DNA of 64,000 nucleotides. Origin: JAFGXF01 sp963732595 (lineage in GTDB: Bacteria; Chloroflexota; Anaerolineae; Anaerolineales; Anaerolineaceae). Every line of letters starts with the position of its first letter. Within the stretch, counting starts at the first letter, position 1. This document shows positions 17,893-26,396 of this stretch, piece after piece. The stretch lies in the NCBI GenBank assembly GCA_963732595.1, contig CAVSZZ010000001.1, positions 310,001 through 374,000 of the forward strand, given 5' to 3'. Position numbers and translations under genes: made by a program. The notes beneath the pieces are model-generated. The model searched no databases, had not been told where the DNA came from, and saw nothing but the letters and a program-made list of their open reading frames with translations.

Positions 17893-18873
17893 TCAGTGAC
17901 AGACATCACTGCCGGTATCGGTAAAAGTCATCCCCTCCGCCGGGATGAACTCCCAGGTATAACCATCAGGAAATAAAAAGAATGCAATGACGCCGAAGGA
18001 GGTGTTATCACGCACCTGGCTGTTGGCATGGATCATCCCGTAGCGATAATGGGATGCGCCACCCGTACCAACCACGAATTCGCGCATGCCAGCGGCAAGG
18101 TCCTGACCACCGTTCGGATCCATTGGGGCAAAACGTTCATACATATGTTCGTTGCCATTGATAACCACATCCACCCCGTTTTCGTACAGGATCTGCCAAA
18201 CAGCTGCCACGCGGCCGTTGTCCCCGGATTCGCCGGAAGTCCAGCGCGGATGGTGCCAGTACGCCAGGGTGCAGCGGGATGGGTGCGACGCGAGATCGTC
18301 CTTAAGCCACCGCATCTGGGGCGAATCCTCGTGGATGTCGATGACGCTGTTCAACGCAAGGATATGCCAGCCACCGAGATCATAGCTGTAGTATCCCCTG
18401 CCGCGGGTCACCAGGCCACCCGAAAAATAGTCGTAATACGCGCTGGCATTATCGGTCACGTAATCATGATTTCCGGGCACGGGGTTCAGTCTTTCCAGGA
18501 ACTGTCCCCACGATGGACCAAAACAGTTCAAATATTCGAAAGCGGTACCATTCTCATTGGAATTATCTCCCACCGTAAAGACCATCCCCGGAATTCCAGC
18601 CAGCAGGTCTGCAGTTTGATCATCCCCTTTTTGCCCGCAAATGCTGATATCGCCCGCGCCGACCAGGACAGACGGCAGGGGTGTAGGTGTGTGTGTGGCA
18701 GTTGGCAAATTTGTCGGGGTGACGGTCGGCGAAGGCGAGGGAAAAGCCGTCGGTCTGTTTGGGACAGGCTGAACCCCTGCCGGGACCTGGCAGCCTGCCA
18801 TAAGGAGTATTCCCCACCCGCTCAGGAGTATTCCACGCAGCCCATTCCTATGAGTAATTGGTTTCACGGTCAA
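17893..18873 (-). CDS. Secreted metallophosphoesterase lipoprotein, paralog
   Basis: This has the same architecture as the neighbour at 16776-17828: lipobox (LLMAGC), Thr/Pro-rich linker, then a phosphoesterase domain with GAGDIS, VGDNSN, PVPGNHDYV, YWHHPRWTSG and NGNEHMYERF. One difference is visible at the last metal motif: this copy has NGNEH where the other has SAHDH, so a metal-near His/Asp pair is replaced. That may change substrate or activity. The pair clearly arose by tandem duplication. Length is 326 residues. Confidence 0.86.
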   Translation of the reverse strand: MTVKPITHRNGLRGILLSGWGILLMAGCQVPAGVQPVPNRPTAFPSPSPTVTPTNLPTATHTPTPLPSVLVGAGDISICGQKGDDQTADLLAGIPGMVFTVGDNSNENGTAFEYLNCFGPSWGQFLERLNPVPGNHDYVTDNASAYYDYFSGGLVTRGRGYYSYDLGGWHILALNSVIDIHEDSPQMRWLKDDLASHPSRCTLAYWHHPRWTSGESGDNGRVAAVWQILYENGVDVVINGNEHMYERFAPMDPNGGQDLAAGMREFVVGTGGASHYRYGMIHANSQVRDNTSFGVIAFFLFPDGYTWEFIPAEGMTFTDTGSDVCH

Positions 18874-18892
18874 TGCAGCACATAGAGAGGGT

Positions 18893-19759
18893 CTAGAATT
18901 TTAACAAATCCGGGTAGAGCCACTTCTTTCCTCTGGTTTCTTTTACTTTATCCCATTCACTGAGAAGGCGGATCGCTTCCACAGCAGTCTGGATGGTGGA
19001 TCTCCAACCCTGGCCGGTGAATTCAAGCTGGCCATCCACACGGTTGGCCAGCGCATAACACACCGCGCCGCCGCGAATCCCGAACAGATTACAGAGCGTT
19101 AAAAGGCTGGAGGCTTCCATTTCAAAGTTGAGAACCCCGGCCTTTTGCCAGTATTGAACGATGCCCTCTGACTGGGGTTGCATATACCCCTTGGCCCCCG
19201 GCCGAGCCTGTCCCGGATAGAAAGAATCAGCCGAGCGGGTGATGCCGACATGATAGGGATACCCTGCCTGCTCGGCAGCCTGGATCAGCGCCATCAGCAC
19301 CTCGTGATCGGCAAAGGCCGGGTACTCCAGGGCTACGTAGTCGCTGGAGGCGTGCTCGCTGCGCACGGCACCGGATGTGATGATCAGATCATCGATGTGG
19401 ATTCCCGGCTGGATGGCCCCTGAGCAGCCCACCCGGATGATGGTGTCCGCGCCGCACTCCACCAGTTCGTCGACCACATTGACGCCGGCCGCGGAACCAA
19501 CCCCCACTGAAGTGACCGTCAGCGGGACGCCTTTGTAAGTTCCGGTGAAGGTCACATTCTCACCGTTGTCTGTCACCTTGCGGGCCTCATCGAACAGGTC
19601 CGCGATGGCGTCCGAACTGTAATCCCACAGGACGGTCAGGATGGCGTAGCGGGCGACATCGCCCCTGCCCAACTGGGTGACAAGCTGTTTACCATTAAAG
19701 GTTGGCCGCTCACTGCTCATCGCATCCGGCGGCAGTTTAGAGGTATGATCCTGGTTCAT
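18893..19759 (-). CDS. udp: Uridine phosphorylase-like nucleoside phosphorylase
   Basis: This cytoplasmic enzyme would split a nucleoside with phosphate into base and ribose-1-phosphate. The NP-I family core is seen in VTSVGVGSAAGVNVVDEL, RVGCSGAIQPGIHIDDLI and the ribose-binding segment LNFEMEASSL, which favours uridine phosphorylase over purine phosphorylase. I place the start at the ATG giving MNQDHTSK, because GGAG stands just before it; a TTG four codons upstream would be inside that ribosome site. The protein then has 288 residues. The gene is divergent from the membrane glycosyltransferase gene and lies on the same strand as the phosphoesterases. Confidence 0.82.
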   Translation of the reverse strand: MNQDHTSKLPPDAMSSERPTFNGKQLVTQLGRGDVARYAILTVLWDYSSDAIADLFDEARKVTDNGENVTFTGTYKGVPLTVTSVGVGSAAGVNVVDELVECGADTIIRVGCSGAIQPGIHIDDLIITSGAVRSEHASSDYVALEYPAFADHEVLMALIQAAEQAGYPYHVGITRSADSFYPGQARPGAKGYMQPQSEGIVQYWQKAGVLNFEMEASSLLTLCNLFGIRGGAVCYALANRVDGQLEFTGQGWRSTIQTAVEAIRLLSEWDKVKETRGKKWLYPDLLKF

Positions 19760-19923
19760 AAGTTTCTCCAAAATTGTTATACCCGCATGATAACCGATTT
19801 TTGTTGCCAGTTGGTTGACCGGAATGCCTTTTCATATCACCATGAATTTATCCTCCCACCAAAACAACCTCAATAAATGGTAAGATTTCTGTGAATTCAT
19901 TATCTCAGGATAAGGAATACTTT

Positions 19924-21243
19924 ATGAAAATCACACCCGCTGTCCGCAACCTCGTCCTGGTCTGGCTCGGATGGGCTATCCTGTTGTCAGCTTTCCAGTT
20001 TTGGGTCATACGGCGTGTCGAACTCACCCAAACTGATAACGTGCTGCGCTGGACGGCGGGTGAATCCAACCAGGAAGTGCAGGTCGGGAAAAAATACCTG
20101 CTGGATCCCTTCTTGAACGAACACATAGCGTGGGATTCGGAATACTACCTGTCGATCGCAATGCATGGATATGATGATCCGGAGATCCGGGGAGTTCCAC
20201 AAACCGGGGACAAAGGTTATTACACGTCTTTTTGCATTGTGGGACAGTCGCCCCGCTGCGTGTCTCTATCGTATGCCTTCTTCCCTCTCTATCCCCTGCT
20301 CATACGATTCCTGGCACCCGTCTTGTTCTTCTTCCCGATCAGTGAGATCGCCCGCTTCACATTGGCCGGTCTTCTCATCAGCCTGCTGGGAACGCTGGGT
20401 GCGATGTTCTCGCTGCGACACCTGATGGGTTCCGATGCAGATGAAGCGGATGGGTTGCGTACAGCGTTTTACCTGCTGATCTTCCCGGCCGGCATCTTCC
20501 TGGCTCAGGTTTACAGCGAAGGCTTGTTCCTGGGTTTGACATTCGCCGCCCTGGCCTGTCTGAAAGATCGCAAATGGCTGCCGACCGCGATCCTGGCCGC
20601 ACTGGCCTTCTGGGTGCGACCGGGTGGCGCATTGCTGCTGATGCCGATGGTGACCGTCTGGCTTATTGATAGATCCTGGAAGATGGACTGGAGGCGCGCC
20701 CTGAAATCCGGGTTGGCAGCGCTTACACCCTTGTTATCCTACCTGGTATGGTCAATGACCACCCTGGCGGATAAATTCCATGTCATCGAAGTTCGCTTCT
20801 TCGGGTCAGGTCGGACGGATGTCCCCTGCGGCACCCAATGGGCTTCGCTGGGGCTCCCGCACGAACACTTCTGGATGTATGATCTGCAAGGCAGCCTGAT
20901 CGGGTGGACCAGCGCGCTGCAATCCCTGAGCATGATCACACCCCAACGGGTCTTTTACTACGGAATTGAGCTCGCAGCCATTCTGTTGACCTTGATCACA
21001 AGCGCCCTGCTGATCCGAAAACGCCCGGAAATCGCTCTGTATGGTCTGGCAGTGGTCACGGTAACGATCTTGAGCGGAGCCCCACAGAGTATGGTGCGTT
21101 ATGTGATCGCGGTGCCTGCCTTGTTCATGGTCCTGGCCAGCTGGGGTCGCAATCCAATCTTCGATCGTCTTTGGACGCTGGCGAGTTGTCTTTTGCTGGC
21201 CTTGCTGGCCTTGCTGTTCAGCTTCAACCATTGGGTGGGATAA
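19924..21243 (+). CDS. PIG-V-type membrane mannosyltransferase-like protein
   Basis: This is a multi-pass membrane protein with about 9-11 hydrophobic segments. The first lumenal-type loop has WDSEYYLSIAMHGY, and FFPLYPLLIR and YSEGLFLGLTFAAL follow. These are hallmarks of the PIG-V/GT-C family, which uses a polyprenyl-phosphate sugar outside the membrane. The acceptor in bacteria is not known. I prefer the ATG at 19924 with AAGGA 7 bases upstream over a GTG 33 bases earlier that has no ribosome site. The protein then has 439 residues. It stands alone between divergent and convergent neighbours. Confidence 0.8.
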   Translation: MKITPAVRNLVLVWLGWAILLSAFQFWVIRRVELTQTDNVLRWTAGESNQEVQVGKKYLLDPFLNEHIAWDSEYYLSIAMHGYDDPEIRGVPQTGDKGYYTSFCIVGQSPRCVSLSYAFFPLYPLLIRFLAPVLFFFPISEIARFTLAGLLISLLGTLGAMFSLRHLMGSDADEADGLRTAFYLLIFPAGIFLAQVYSEGLFLGLTFAALACLKDRKWLPTAILAALAFWVRPGGALLLMPMVTVWLIDRSWKMDWRRALKSGLAALTPLLSYLVWSMTTLADKFHVIEVRFFGSGRTDVPCGTQWASLGLPHEHFWMYDLQGSLIGWTSALQSLSMITPQRVFYYGIELAAILLTLITSALLIRKRPEIALYGLAVVTVTILSGAPQSMVRYVIAVPALFMVLASWGRNPIFDRLWTLASCLLLALLALLFSFNHWVG

Positions 21244-21303
21244 CACACAGGGTTTTCAGGATCTTTAACAACCGACTAGTCGTCTAAACCACAGGCAATC
21301 TTA

Positions 21304-21332
21304 TTGACAGCGCCTACAATACTATGTATAAT
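21304..21332 (+). promoter_or_regulatory. Near-consensus sigma-70-type promoter of the LacI gene
   Basis: TTGACA at 21304-21309 and TATAAT at 21327-21332 are both perfect and separated by exactly 17 bases. The predicted start of transcription is near 21339, just before the palindromic operator. This is the strongest promoter-like sequence seen in the window and faces the LacI-family gene. Confidence 0.88.
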
Positions 21333-21344
21333 GGACAAAGCTAA

Positions 21345-21356
21345 GAGAGCGCTCTC
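21345..21356. promoter_or_regulatory. LacI-family operator overlapping the transcription start region
   Basis: GAGAGCGCTCTC is a perfect 12-bp palindrome with the central CG-centred symmetry typical of LacI/PurR-type sites. It stands 12 bases after the -10 box and 41 bases before the LacI start codon, so binding there would block transcription. A second, nearly identical site occurs after the gene at 22450-22461. Autoregulation is inferred. Confidence 0.75.
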
Positions 21357-21397
21357 ACGATATTGCACGATCCTTCGCAGTCATATGGAGACTTTGG

Positions 21398-22425
21398 ATG
21401 CCGGAATTGACGCTCGAAGATATCGCAAAAAAAGTCGGTGTTTCACGCTCAACCGTTTCGAGAGTCGTTAATGGTTTCCCAAATGTTAATCCAGAAGTTC
21501 GCTCAAAAGTGGTTGAGGCCATCCAGGAGACCGGATACCACCCCAATGCGGCAGCCCGCTCCCTGGCTTCCCAGCGTTCGGGTGTCATAGGCCTGATGCT
21601 CCCCCGCAGTGTTTCTTCCTTTTTCGTCGATCCCTTCTTTCCCCAACTAACCCAGGGTGTCGCCACCGCCTGCAACAAGAATGACCTGACCCTGTCCCTG
21701 TACCTGGTCAGCAATAAAGAAGATGAAGAAAAAATATACCCGCGTATTTCCAGACGCGGGTTATTAGACGGGATCCTGGTTCAATCCGGCCAGCCGGATG
21801 ATCGCATGATGGAATATCTGGCCACTTCCCGGGTCCCCAATGTCATCCTGGGCCGCCCCTTTGTTCCCGAAGGTGCAAACTATATAGATGTAGATAACGT
21901 AAGCGCAGCTGCAAATGCGACCCGCCACCTGATCAAACTCGGCTACCAGCGGATCGCCACCATCACCGGGGAACGAGGCAGCGCGGCCACCATCGACCGT
22001 CTGGACGGGTATAAACATGCGCTTAAGAGCGCAGGCCGGGCGATCGATGAATCCCTGATCGTGCAAGGCAATTTCACCGAGGCGGGCGGCTATGCAGCCA
22101 TGCAGAAGTTGCTGCCTTTAAACCGGATGCCGTTTTCGCTGCCTCTGATATCACCGCCGTGGGCGCCATGAATGCCGTCGTGGAAGCTGGTTTGAGTATC
22201 CCGGAGGATATCGCCTTCGTGGGTTTCGATGATGTGGCAATCGCCACCATGGGAAAGATCAAGCTGACCACCGTCCGCCAACCCATCGTGCAGTTCGGCA
22301 TGAAGGCCGTGGACTTATTGATCGATGTCATCAATAACGGCAAGAAACCCGCGCGGCGGATCACGATCGAGACAGAGTTGATCATCCGCGAATCGTGCGG
22401 TGCCCAAAAGAAAGTGAAAGTCTGA
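21398..22425 (+). CDS. LacI-family transcriptional regulator, apparent frameshift
   Basis: The N-terminal helix-turn-helix is LTLEDIAKKVGVSRSTVSRV with the hinge-helix segment NAAARSLASQRSGVIGLML. A periplasmic-binding-protein-like sugar-sensing domain follows. The frame breaks after QKLLPL near 22121. Adding one A to the run TTTAAACC gives LKPDAVFAASDITAVGAMNA, exactly the expected core, and the frame continues through EDIAFVGFDD to the stop at 22425. The corrected length of 342 residues is normal for LacI proteins. GGAG lies 7 bases before the ATG. Next to the ROK gene, ABC transporter and glycosidases, it probably controls the sugar locus; its ligand is not known. Confidence 0.88.
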
Positions 22426-22449
22426 CGGTCCATCATGATTGATAACCGC

Positions 22450-22461
22450 GAGAGCGCTTTC
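22450..22461. promoter_or_regulatory. Second LacI-family operator, before the ROK gene
   Basis: GAGAGCGCTTTC matches the operator in front of the LacI gene at 11 of 12 positions. It stands between the LacI stop and the ROK start codon. It suggests that the LacI protein also controls the ROK regulator and perhaps the downstream transporter. Confidence 0.65.
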
Positions 22462-22521
22462 TTAAGGAATAATTATTGGATACCTGGTATCAGGACGTTT
22501 ATCATAGACGAGGGATGACAT

Positions 22522-23826
22522 TTGTCACAATTGCAATTCACCTCAGAATCGCTGATACTATGTTTGTTTATCCATGCAACAAACTATCGTTTTGTCGTTA
22601 ACCGAATGCAAAACAACCAGACCGCCGACCAGGACTCCGTTCGCAAGGTAAACACCTCCCTTGTTTTGAATGCCTTGCGGCTGCATGCACCCATCTCGCG
22701 AGCCGACCTGGCCAATTTAACGAACCTGAATCGCAGCACCATCTCCAATATTGTGAGCGTCCTGATCGACGACGGCCTGGTCCTCGAGTTAAATGCGATG
22801 GAATCCAAGATCGGCCGGCCCGGGATAGCCCTCACCTTGCGGCCGGAGGGCGGCGCAGTCATCGGTATCGAGATCGGTGTGGGATTCATCTCAGTCATCC
22901 TGACTGATTTCGTCGCCACGATCCTCTGGCGGGGCCGGTATGAATTTCAGGTGGAAACCCCGCAAATCGCAGTCATTTCAAAAGTTGAAGAGCTGGTCAG
23001 CCAGGCAATTGCCTTTGCCGATTCCAGGCAGCTGCGGCTGCTCGGTATCGGCTTGGGCGTGCCAGGTCTGGTCAATGTCCAGAATGGAGAATTGCTCTTT
23101 GCTCCCAACCTGGGTTGGCGGAACGTGCCTTTGCGCTTGATGTTGAGCCAGAAATTCCACACCCCGATTTATGTGGAGAACGAAGCCAACCTGGGTGCAC
23201 TGGGCGAGTATTACTTTGGTGTCGGTCGCAATGTGGATAATTTCGTTTACCTCAGTTCAGGTGTAGGCCTGGGCGGAGGTATCATCATCAATGGCAAGTT
23301 GCTTAAAGGGGGCAGTGGTTTTGCCGGCGAGATCGGCCACATCCAGCGTGATCCCCAGGGAGAATTGTGTGGTTGCGGCAGGCGCGGTTGTTGGGAGACC
23401 CAGGTGGGTCCACGAGCCATCCTGCAGCGGGTCAAACGTTCGATCGAGGCTGACCCTCAGCAGCCACTTTCCAAAATTGTGGGTGGCGACCTGGAGAAAT
23501 TAACCTTCAACCAGGTGGTGGATTGCGCTCTGCAAGGCGATGAATTATGCCGGGCCGCCCTTGTAAATGTCGGTGAAAACCTGGGGACAGGGATCGCCGA
23601 TCTTGTTAACATCTTCAATCCCCAGATGGTGATCATCGGTGGCGCATTCAATTATGGTCGCGAGATCATCCTGCCCGTCCTCGAAAAAACGATCGCGGAC
23701 GAGACCCTGCCCTCAATCAGGCAGGATCTGGAGGTTATCATTTCTGATCAGGGTGCGGATGCCACGGTCCTGGGCGCGATTGCTGTCGTCCTGGATGACA
23801 TCTTGAGAAGCATCGCACTGGTATGA
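22522..23826 (+). CDS. ROK-family transcriptional regulator (XylR/NagC-like)
   Basis: The N-terminal winged helix (ISRADLANLTNLNRSTISNI) is followed by a sugar-kinase-like ROK domain with VIGIEIGVGFISVILTD, GIGLGVPGLVN, ENEANLGALGEYYFG and the zinc-binding CGCGRRGCWE. ROK regulators sense sugars or sugar phosphates; the downstream xylA and xylB make a xylose signal plausible. The start is uncertain. The TTG at 22522 has a weak GAGGG before it, while the ATG at 22606 (MQNNQTADQDSVRKVN) gives the N-terminus usual for the family but has no ribosome site. Length is 434 or 406 residues. Confidence 0.85.
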   Translation: MSQLQFTSESLILCLFIHATNYRFVVNRMQNNQTADQDSVRKVNTSLVLNALRLHAPISRADLANLTNLNRSTISNIVSVLIDDGLVLELNAMESKIGRPGIALTLRPEGGAVIGIEIGVGFISVILTDFVATILWRGRYEFQVETPQIAVISKVEELVSQAIAFADSRQLRLLGIGLGVPGLVNVQNGELLFAPNLGWRNVPLRLMLSQKFHTPIYVENEANLGALGEYYFGVGRNVDNFVYLSSGVGLGGGIIINGKLLKGGSGFAGEIGHIQRDPQGELCGCGRRGCWETQVGPRAILQRVKRSIEADPQQPLSKIVGGDLEKLTFNQVVDCALQGDELCRAALVNVGENLGTGIADLVNIFNPQMVIIGGAFNYGREIILPVLEKTIADETLPSIRQDLEVIISDQGADATVLGAIAVVLDDILRSIALV

Positions 23827-23963
23827 GTACTTGGAGGACGCTTGAACAGCCTGATGGATGTCCTCTCGAAATGAGTTCATTCTTGAAAGGAGGTGGTGGC
23901 AAAAACCATCGAAATGAAAGGTAATTGTTCGTGCAACCAAAAATTTTCAAGGAGAAAAAGAAA

Positions 23964-25394
23964 ATGAAACGTTTGTCAATTGTTTTATCGGTTCTGATCG
24001 CAGTTTCCATGCTGCTTACCGCATGCGGCACGCCTGCGACTGAAGCGACCAAAGCCCCCGCTGTCGAAGCACCTGCAGCGACCGCAGCTCCTGCCGAAGG
24101 CAAGACGGTCCTCAATGTCTGGTCCTTCACCAATGAGATCCTGACCATGGCCGTTGCCTATGAGAAGGATCATCCGGATGTGGACGTGGTCTACACCATG
24201 ATCCCCATGACCAATGGTGAATACCAGACCAAACTCATGGCCACCCTCGGCACCCCGGACGTTCCGGATGTGGTTGCCCTCGAAGCCGCCTTCGTCAAGC
24301 AATATGTCGAGAGCGATTTCCTGGCTGACCTGAGCGACCTCATGCCCTACGCTGAAGAATTGAAAATGTACCCCTTCGTGTATGAGACCGCCACTGCTGA
24401 TGGCGTCGTCAAGGGCTTTTCCTATCAGGCGACCCCCGGCGCCCTGTTCTATCGCCGCAGCCTGGCCAAGGAATATTTTGGCACCGACGATCCCACCGAA
24501 ATGCAGGCGATCTTGAGCGACATGGACAAGTACATCGCAGCAGCTGAAGTCGTCAAGACCAAATCCAGTGGCAACACCTTCATGGTCGCCTCGAATGGTG
24601 ACTTCATGAACCTGTTCTATGCCAACCGTGCCGAACCCTGGGTTGTCGATGGCAAATTGACCGTCGATCCGATGGTTAACAAGCTGATCGAAACAGCCAA
24701 ACTGTTCCGCGATAACGCCTACGAAGCCCGCGCCACCCAGTGGCAAGAAGGCTGGTTCGCCGGCATGAATGACACCCTCAAGGATGCCTCCGGCAATCCC
24801 AAGAAGATCTTCTCCTACTTCCTCCCGACCTGGGGCCTGCCCTACGTTCTGGCCCCCAATGCCAAATCGGCTGACGGCGCCTCAGACACCTCCGGTGACT
24901 GGGCAGCCATCCCCGGCCCGCTCTCCTATCAGTGGGGCGGTACCTGGTTGGGTGTGATGAATGACACCACCAAGATGGACCTGGCCAAGGACTTCGTCCG
25001 CTTCTGCACGCTGGATGAAGGGAACCTGACCAACTGGGCCACCGGTGTGTACACCAATGAATACCTCAAAGCCATTGACCCGACCGTTCCGGAAGGTCAA
25101 TCGCAGGCTGCTGGTGACTTCATCGGCTCGCAGGTTGTTGCCGAAAAACTCACCCCGCTGTTCAGCGATTCCGCGATGAGCGCATTCATGGGTGGACAGA
25201 ACTTCTACGAAATGTGGAATGCCGCTGCCCCCAAGGTCAATGCCCGCCTGTTCCAGGGATCTGACGACGCCATTCAGCGCGCCCTCAATGATCCTTTGAA
25301 TTCCTATCTCGAAGGTACAGTCACGTTGGACGAAATGTGGCAGCTCTGGAAAGACGCTGTCCGCAATGAGTTCCCGGATTTGATCATCGAGTAA
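23964..25394 (+). CDS. Sugar ABC transporter substrate-binding lipoprotein
   Basis: This is the extracellular solute-binding protein (family 1) of a CUT1 oligosaccharide importer. The signal peptide ends in lipobox LLTAC around residue 20. An Ala/Thr/Pro-rich linker follows, then the binding lobes starting TVLNVWSFTNEILTMAVAY. The start is the ATG at 23964 with AAGGAG 9 bases upstream; a longer frame begins 13 codons earlier without ribosome site. Length is 476 residues. The two permease genes follow after an intercistronic hairpin. The likely ligands are cello- or xylo-oligosaccharides, judged from the enzymes downstream. Confidence 0.9.
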   Translation: MKRLSIVLSVLIAVSMLLTACGTPATEATKAPAVEAPAATAAPAEGKTVLNVWSFTNEILTMAVAYEKDHPDVDVVYTMIPMTNGEYQTKLMATLGTPDVPDVVALEAAFVKQYVESDFLADLSDLMPYAEELKMYPFVYETATADGVVKGFSYQATPGALFYRRSLAKEYFGTDDPTEMQAILSDMDKYIAAAEVVKTKSSGNTFMVASNGDFMNLFYANRAEPWVVDGKLTVDPMVNKLIETAKLFRDNAYEARATQWQEGWFAGMNDTLKDASGNPKKIFSYFLPTWGLPYVLAPNAKSADGASDTSGDWAAIPGPLSYQWGGTWLGVMNDTTKMDLAKDFVRFCTLDEGNLTNWATGVYTNEYLKAIDPTVPEGQSQAAGDFIGSQVVAEKLTPLFSDSAMSAFMGGQNFYEMWNAAAPKVNARLFQGSDDAIQRALNDPLNSYLEGTVTLDEMWQLWKDAVRNEFPDLIIE

Positions 25395-25411
25395 TCTAGA
25401 CTGGTAAAAAC

Positions 25412-25452
25412 GAATGAGTCAGTGTATAGTAACAACATACACTGACTCATTC
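25412..25452 (+). promoter_or_regulatory. Intercistronic stem-loop between binding-protein and permease genes
   Basis: GAATGAGTCAGTGTAT (25412-25427) and ATACACTGACTCATTC (25437-25452) form a perfect 16-bp stem with a 9-base loop. No T run follows, so it is not a typical terminator. Stem-loops in this position commonly protect the upstream binding-protein message and lower permease expression, which suits the higher need for binding protein. The function is inferred; the structure is directly visible. Confidence 0.8.
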
Positions 25453-25466
25453 AAGAGGGATGGCAC

Positions 25467-26384
25467 ATGCTACGAAAAAAGACTTTCAAACTTAATTACG
25501 GTTACGTCTTCATCGCCCCATTTGTGATCGGTTTCCTGTTATTTGGACTTTATCCGGTCTACAACACGCTGGCATTGAGTTTTACCAATACCACCATGTT
25601 GACCCACAAGGATGATTTTGTGGGATTGCAGAATTTCATCCGATTATTCCAGGACAATACCTTCTTAACTGCTGTTAAGAACACCTGGCAGTTGTGGCTG
25701 ATGAACTTCATCCCGCAACTGGGAATCGCCATTCTCCTGGCTGTCTGGTTCACCAATGTGCGCCTTAAGATCAAAGGGGTCGGTGTCTGGCGCATGTTAT
25801 TCTACATGCCTAATCTGCTGATGCCCGCAGCGGTAGCTGCGTTGTACTTCAGTTTGTTTTCATATTATGGTCCCGTCAATCAACTCCTGGTTCCCGCCGG
25901 GCTCCTCCCGGAAGCCATCGATTTCATCCGTAATACGGATGTGATGCGAGGCCTGGTGGTCTTCATCCAATGGTGGATGTGGTTCGGTCAGACCACCATC
26001 ATCCTGATGGCGGCCATGAGCTCCATCTCCCTATCCCTTTACGAAGCAGCTGTCATCGACGGCGCCCATGACTGGCAGATCTTCCGCTATGTGACCCTGC
26101 CTTTGATCAAACCGGTCATGATCTTCATCCTGGTTACCTCGCTGGTCGGTGGTATGCAGATGTTCGATATTCCTTACCTGTTGACGGACGGCCGCGGAAG
26201 CCCCGCAAACTCCATCCTGACCAATACCATCATGATGTACATGCGTTTCCGCAGCAATGAAGGTCACATCGGAGCAGCCTCGGCCATCGGTGTGATGATC
26301 TTCATCATGACATCCATTGTCGCGCTGATGATCTTCTACCTACTGCGTGAAAAAGATGGTGACCAATCTTCGAAAGTGAAATAA
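25467..26384 (+). CDS. Sugar ABC transporter permease (MalF/UgpA type)
   Basis: This is an inner-membrane permease of 305 residues with six hydrophobic segments. The EAA loop, which contacts the ATPase, reads EAAVIDGAHDWQIFRYVTLPLI. It pairs with the next gene to form the channel of a CUT1 importer. AGAGGGA lies just before the ATG. Its stop is 12 bases before the next start. Confidence 0.9.
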   Translation: MLRKKTFKLNYGYVFIAPFVIGFLLFGLYPVYNTLALSFTNTTMLTHKDDFVGLQNFIRLFQDNTFLTAVKNTWQLWLMNFIPQLGIAILLAVWFTNVRLKIKGVGVWRMLFYMPNLLMPAAVAALYFSLFSYYGPVNQLLVPAGLLPEAIDFIRNTDVMRGLVVFIQWWMWFGQTTIILMAAMSSISLSLYEAAVIDGAHDWQIFRYVTLPLIKPVMIFILVTSLVGGMQMFDIPYLLTDGRGSPANSILTNTIMMYMRFRSNEGHIGAASAIGVMIFIMTSIVALMIFYLLREKDGDQSSKVK

Positions 26385-26396
26385 GGAGATCAGACA

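Noticed and set aside
21268..21286. Short palindrome CGACTAGTCG after the glycosyltransferase gene as a terminator
   Set aside because: The stem is only 10 bases of self-complementary sequence without loop or T run.
23985..24746. Reverse ORF of 253 codons inside the sugar-binding protein gene
   Set aside because: Antisense to a well-supported lipoprotein gene, with no ribosome site or known motif.
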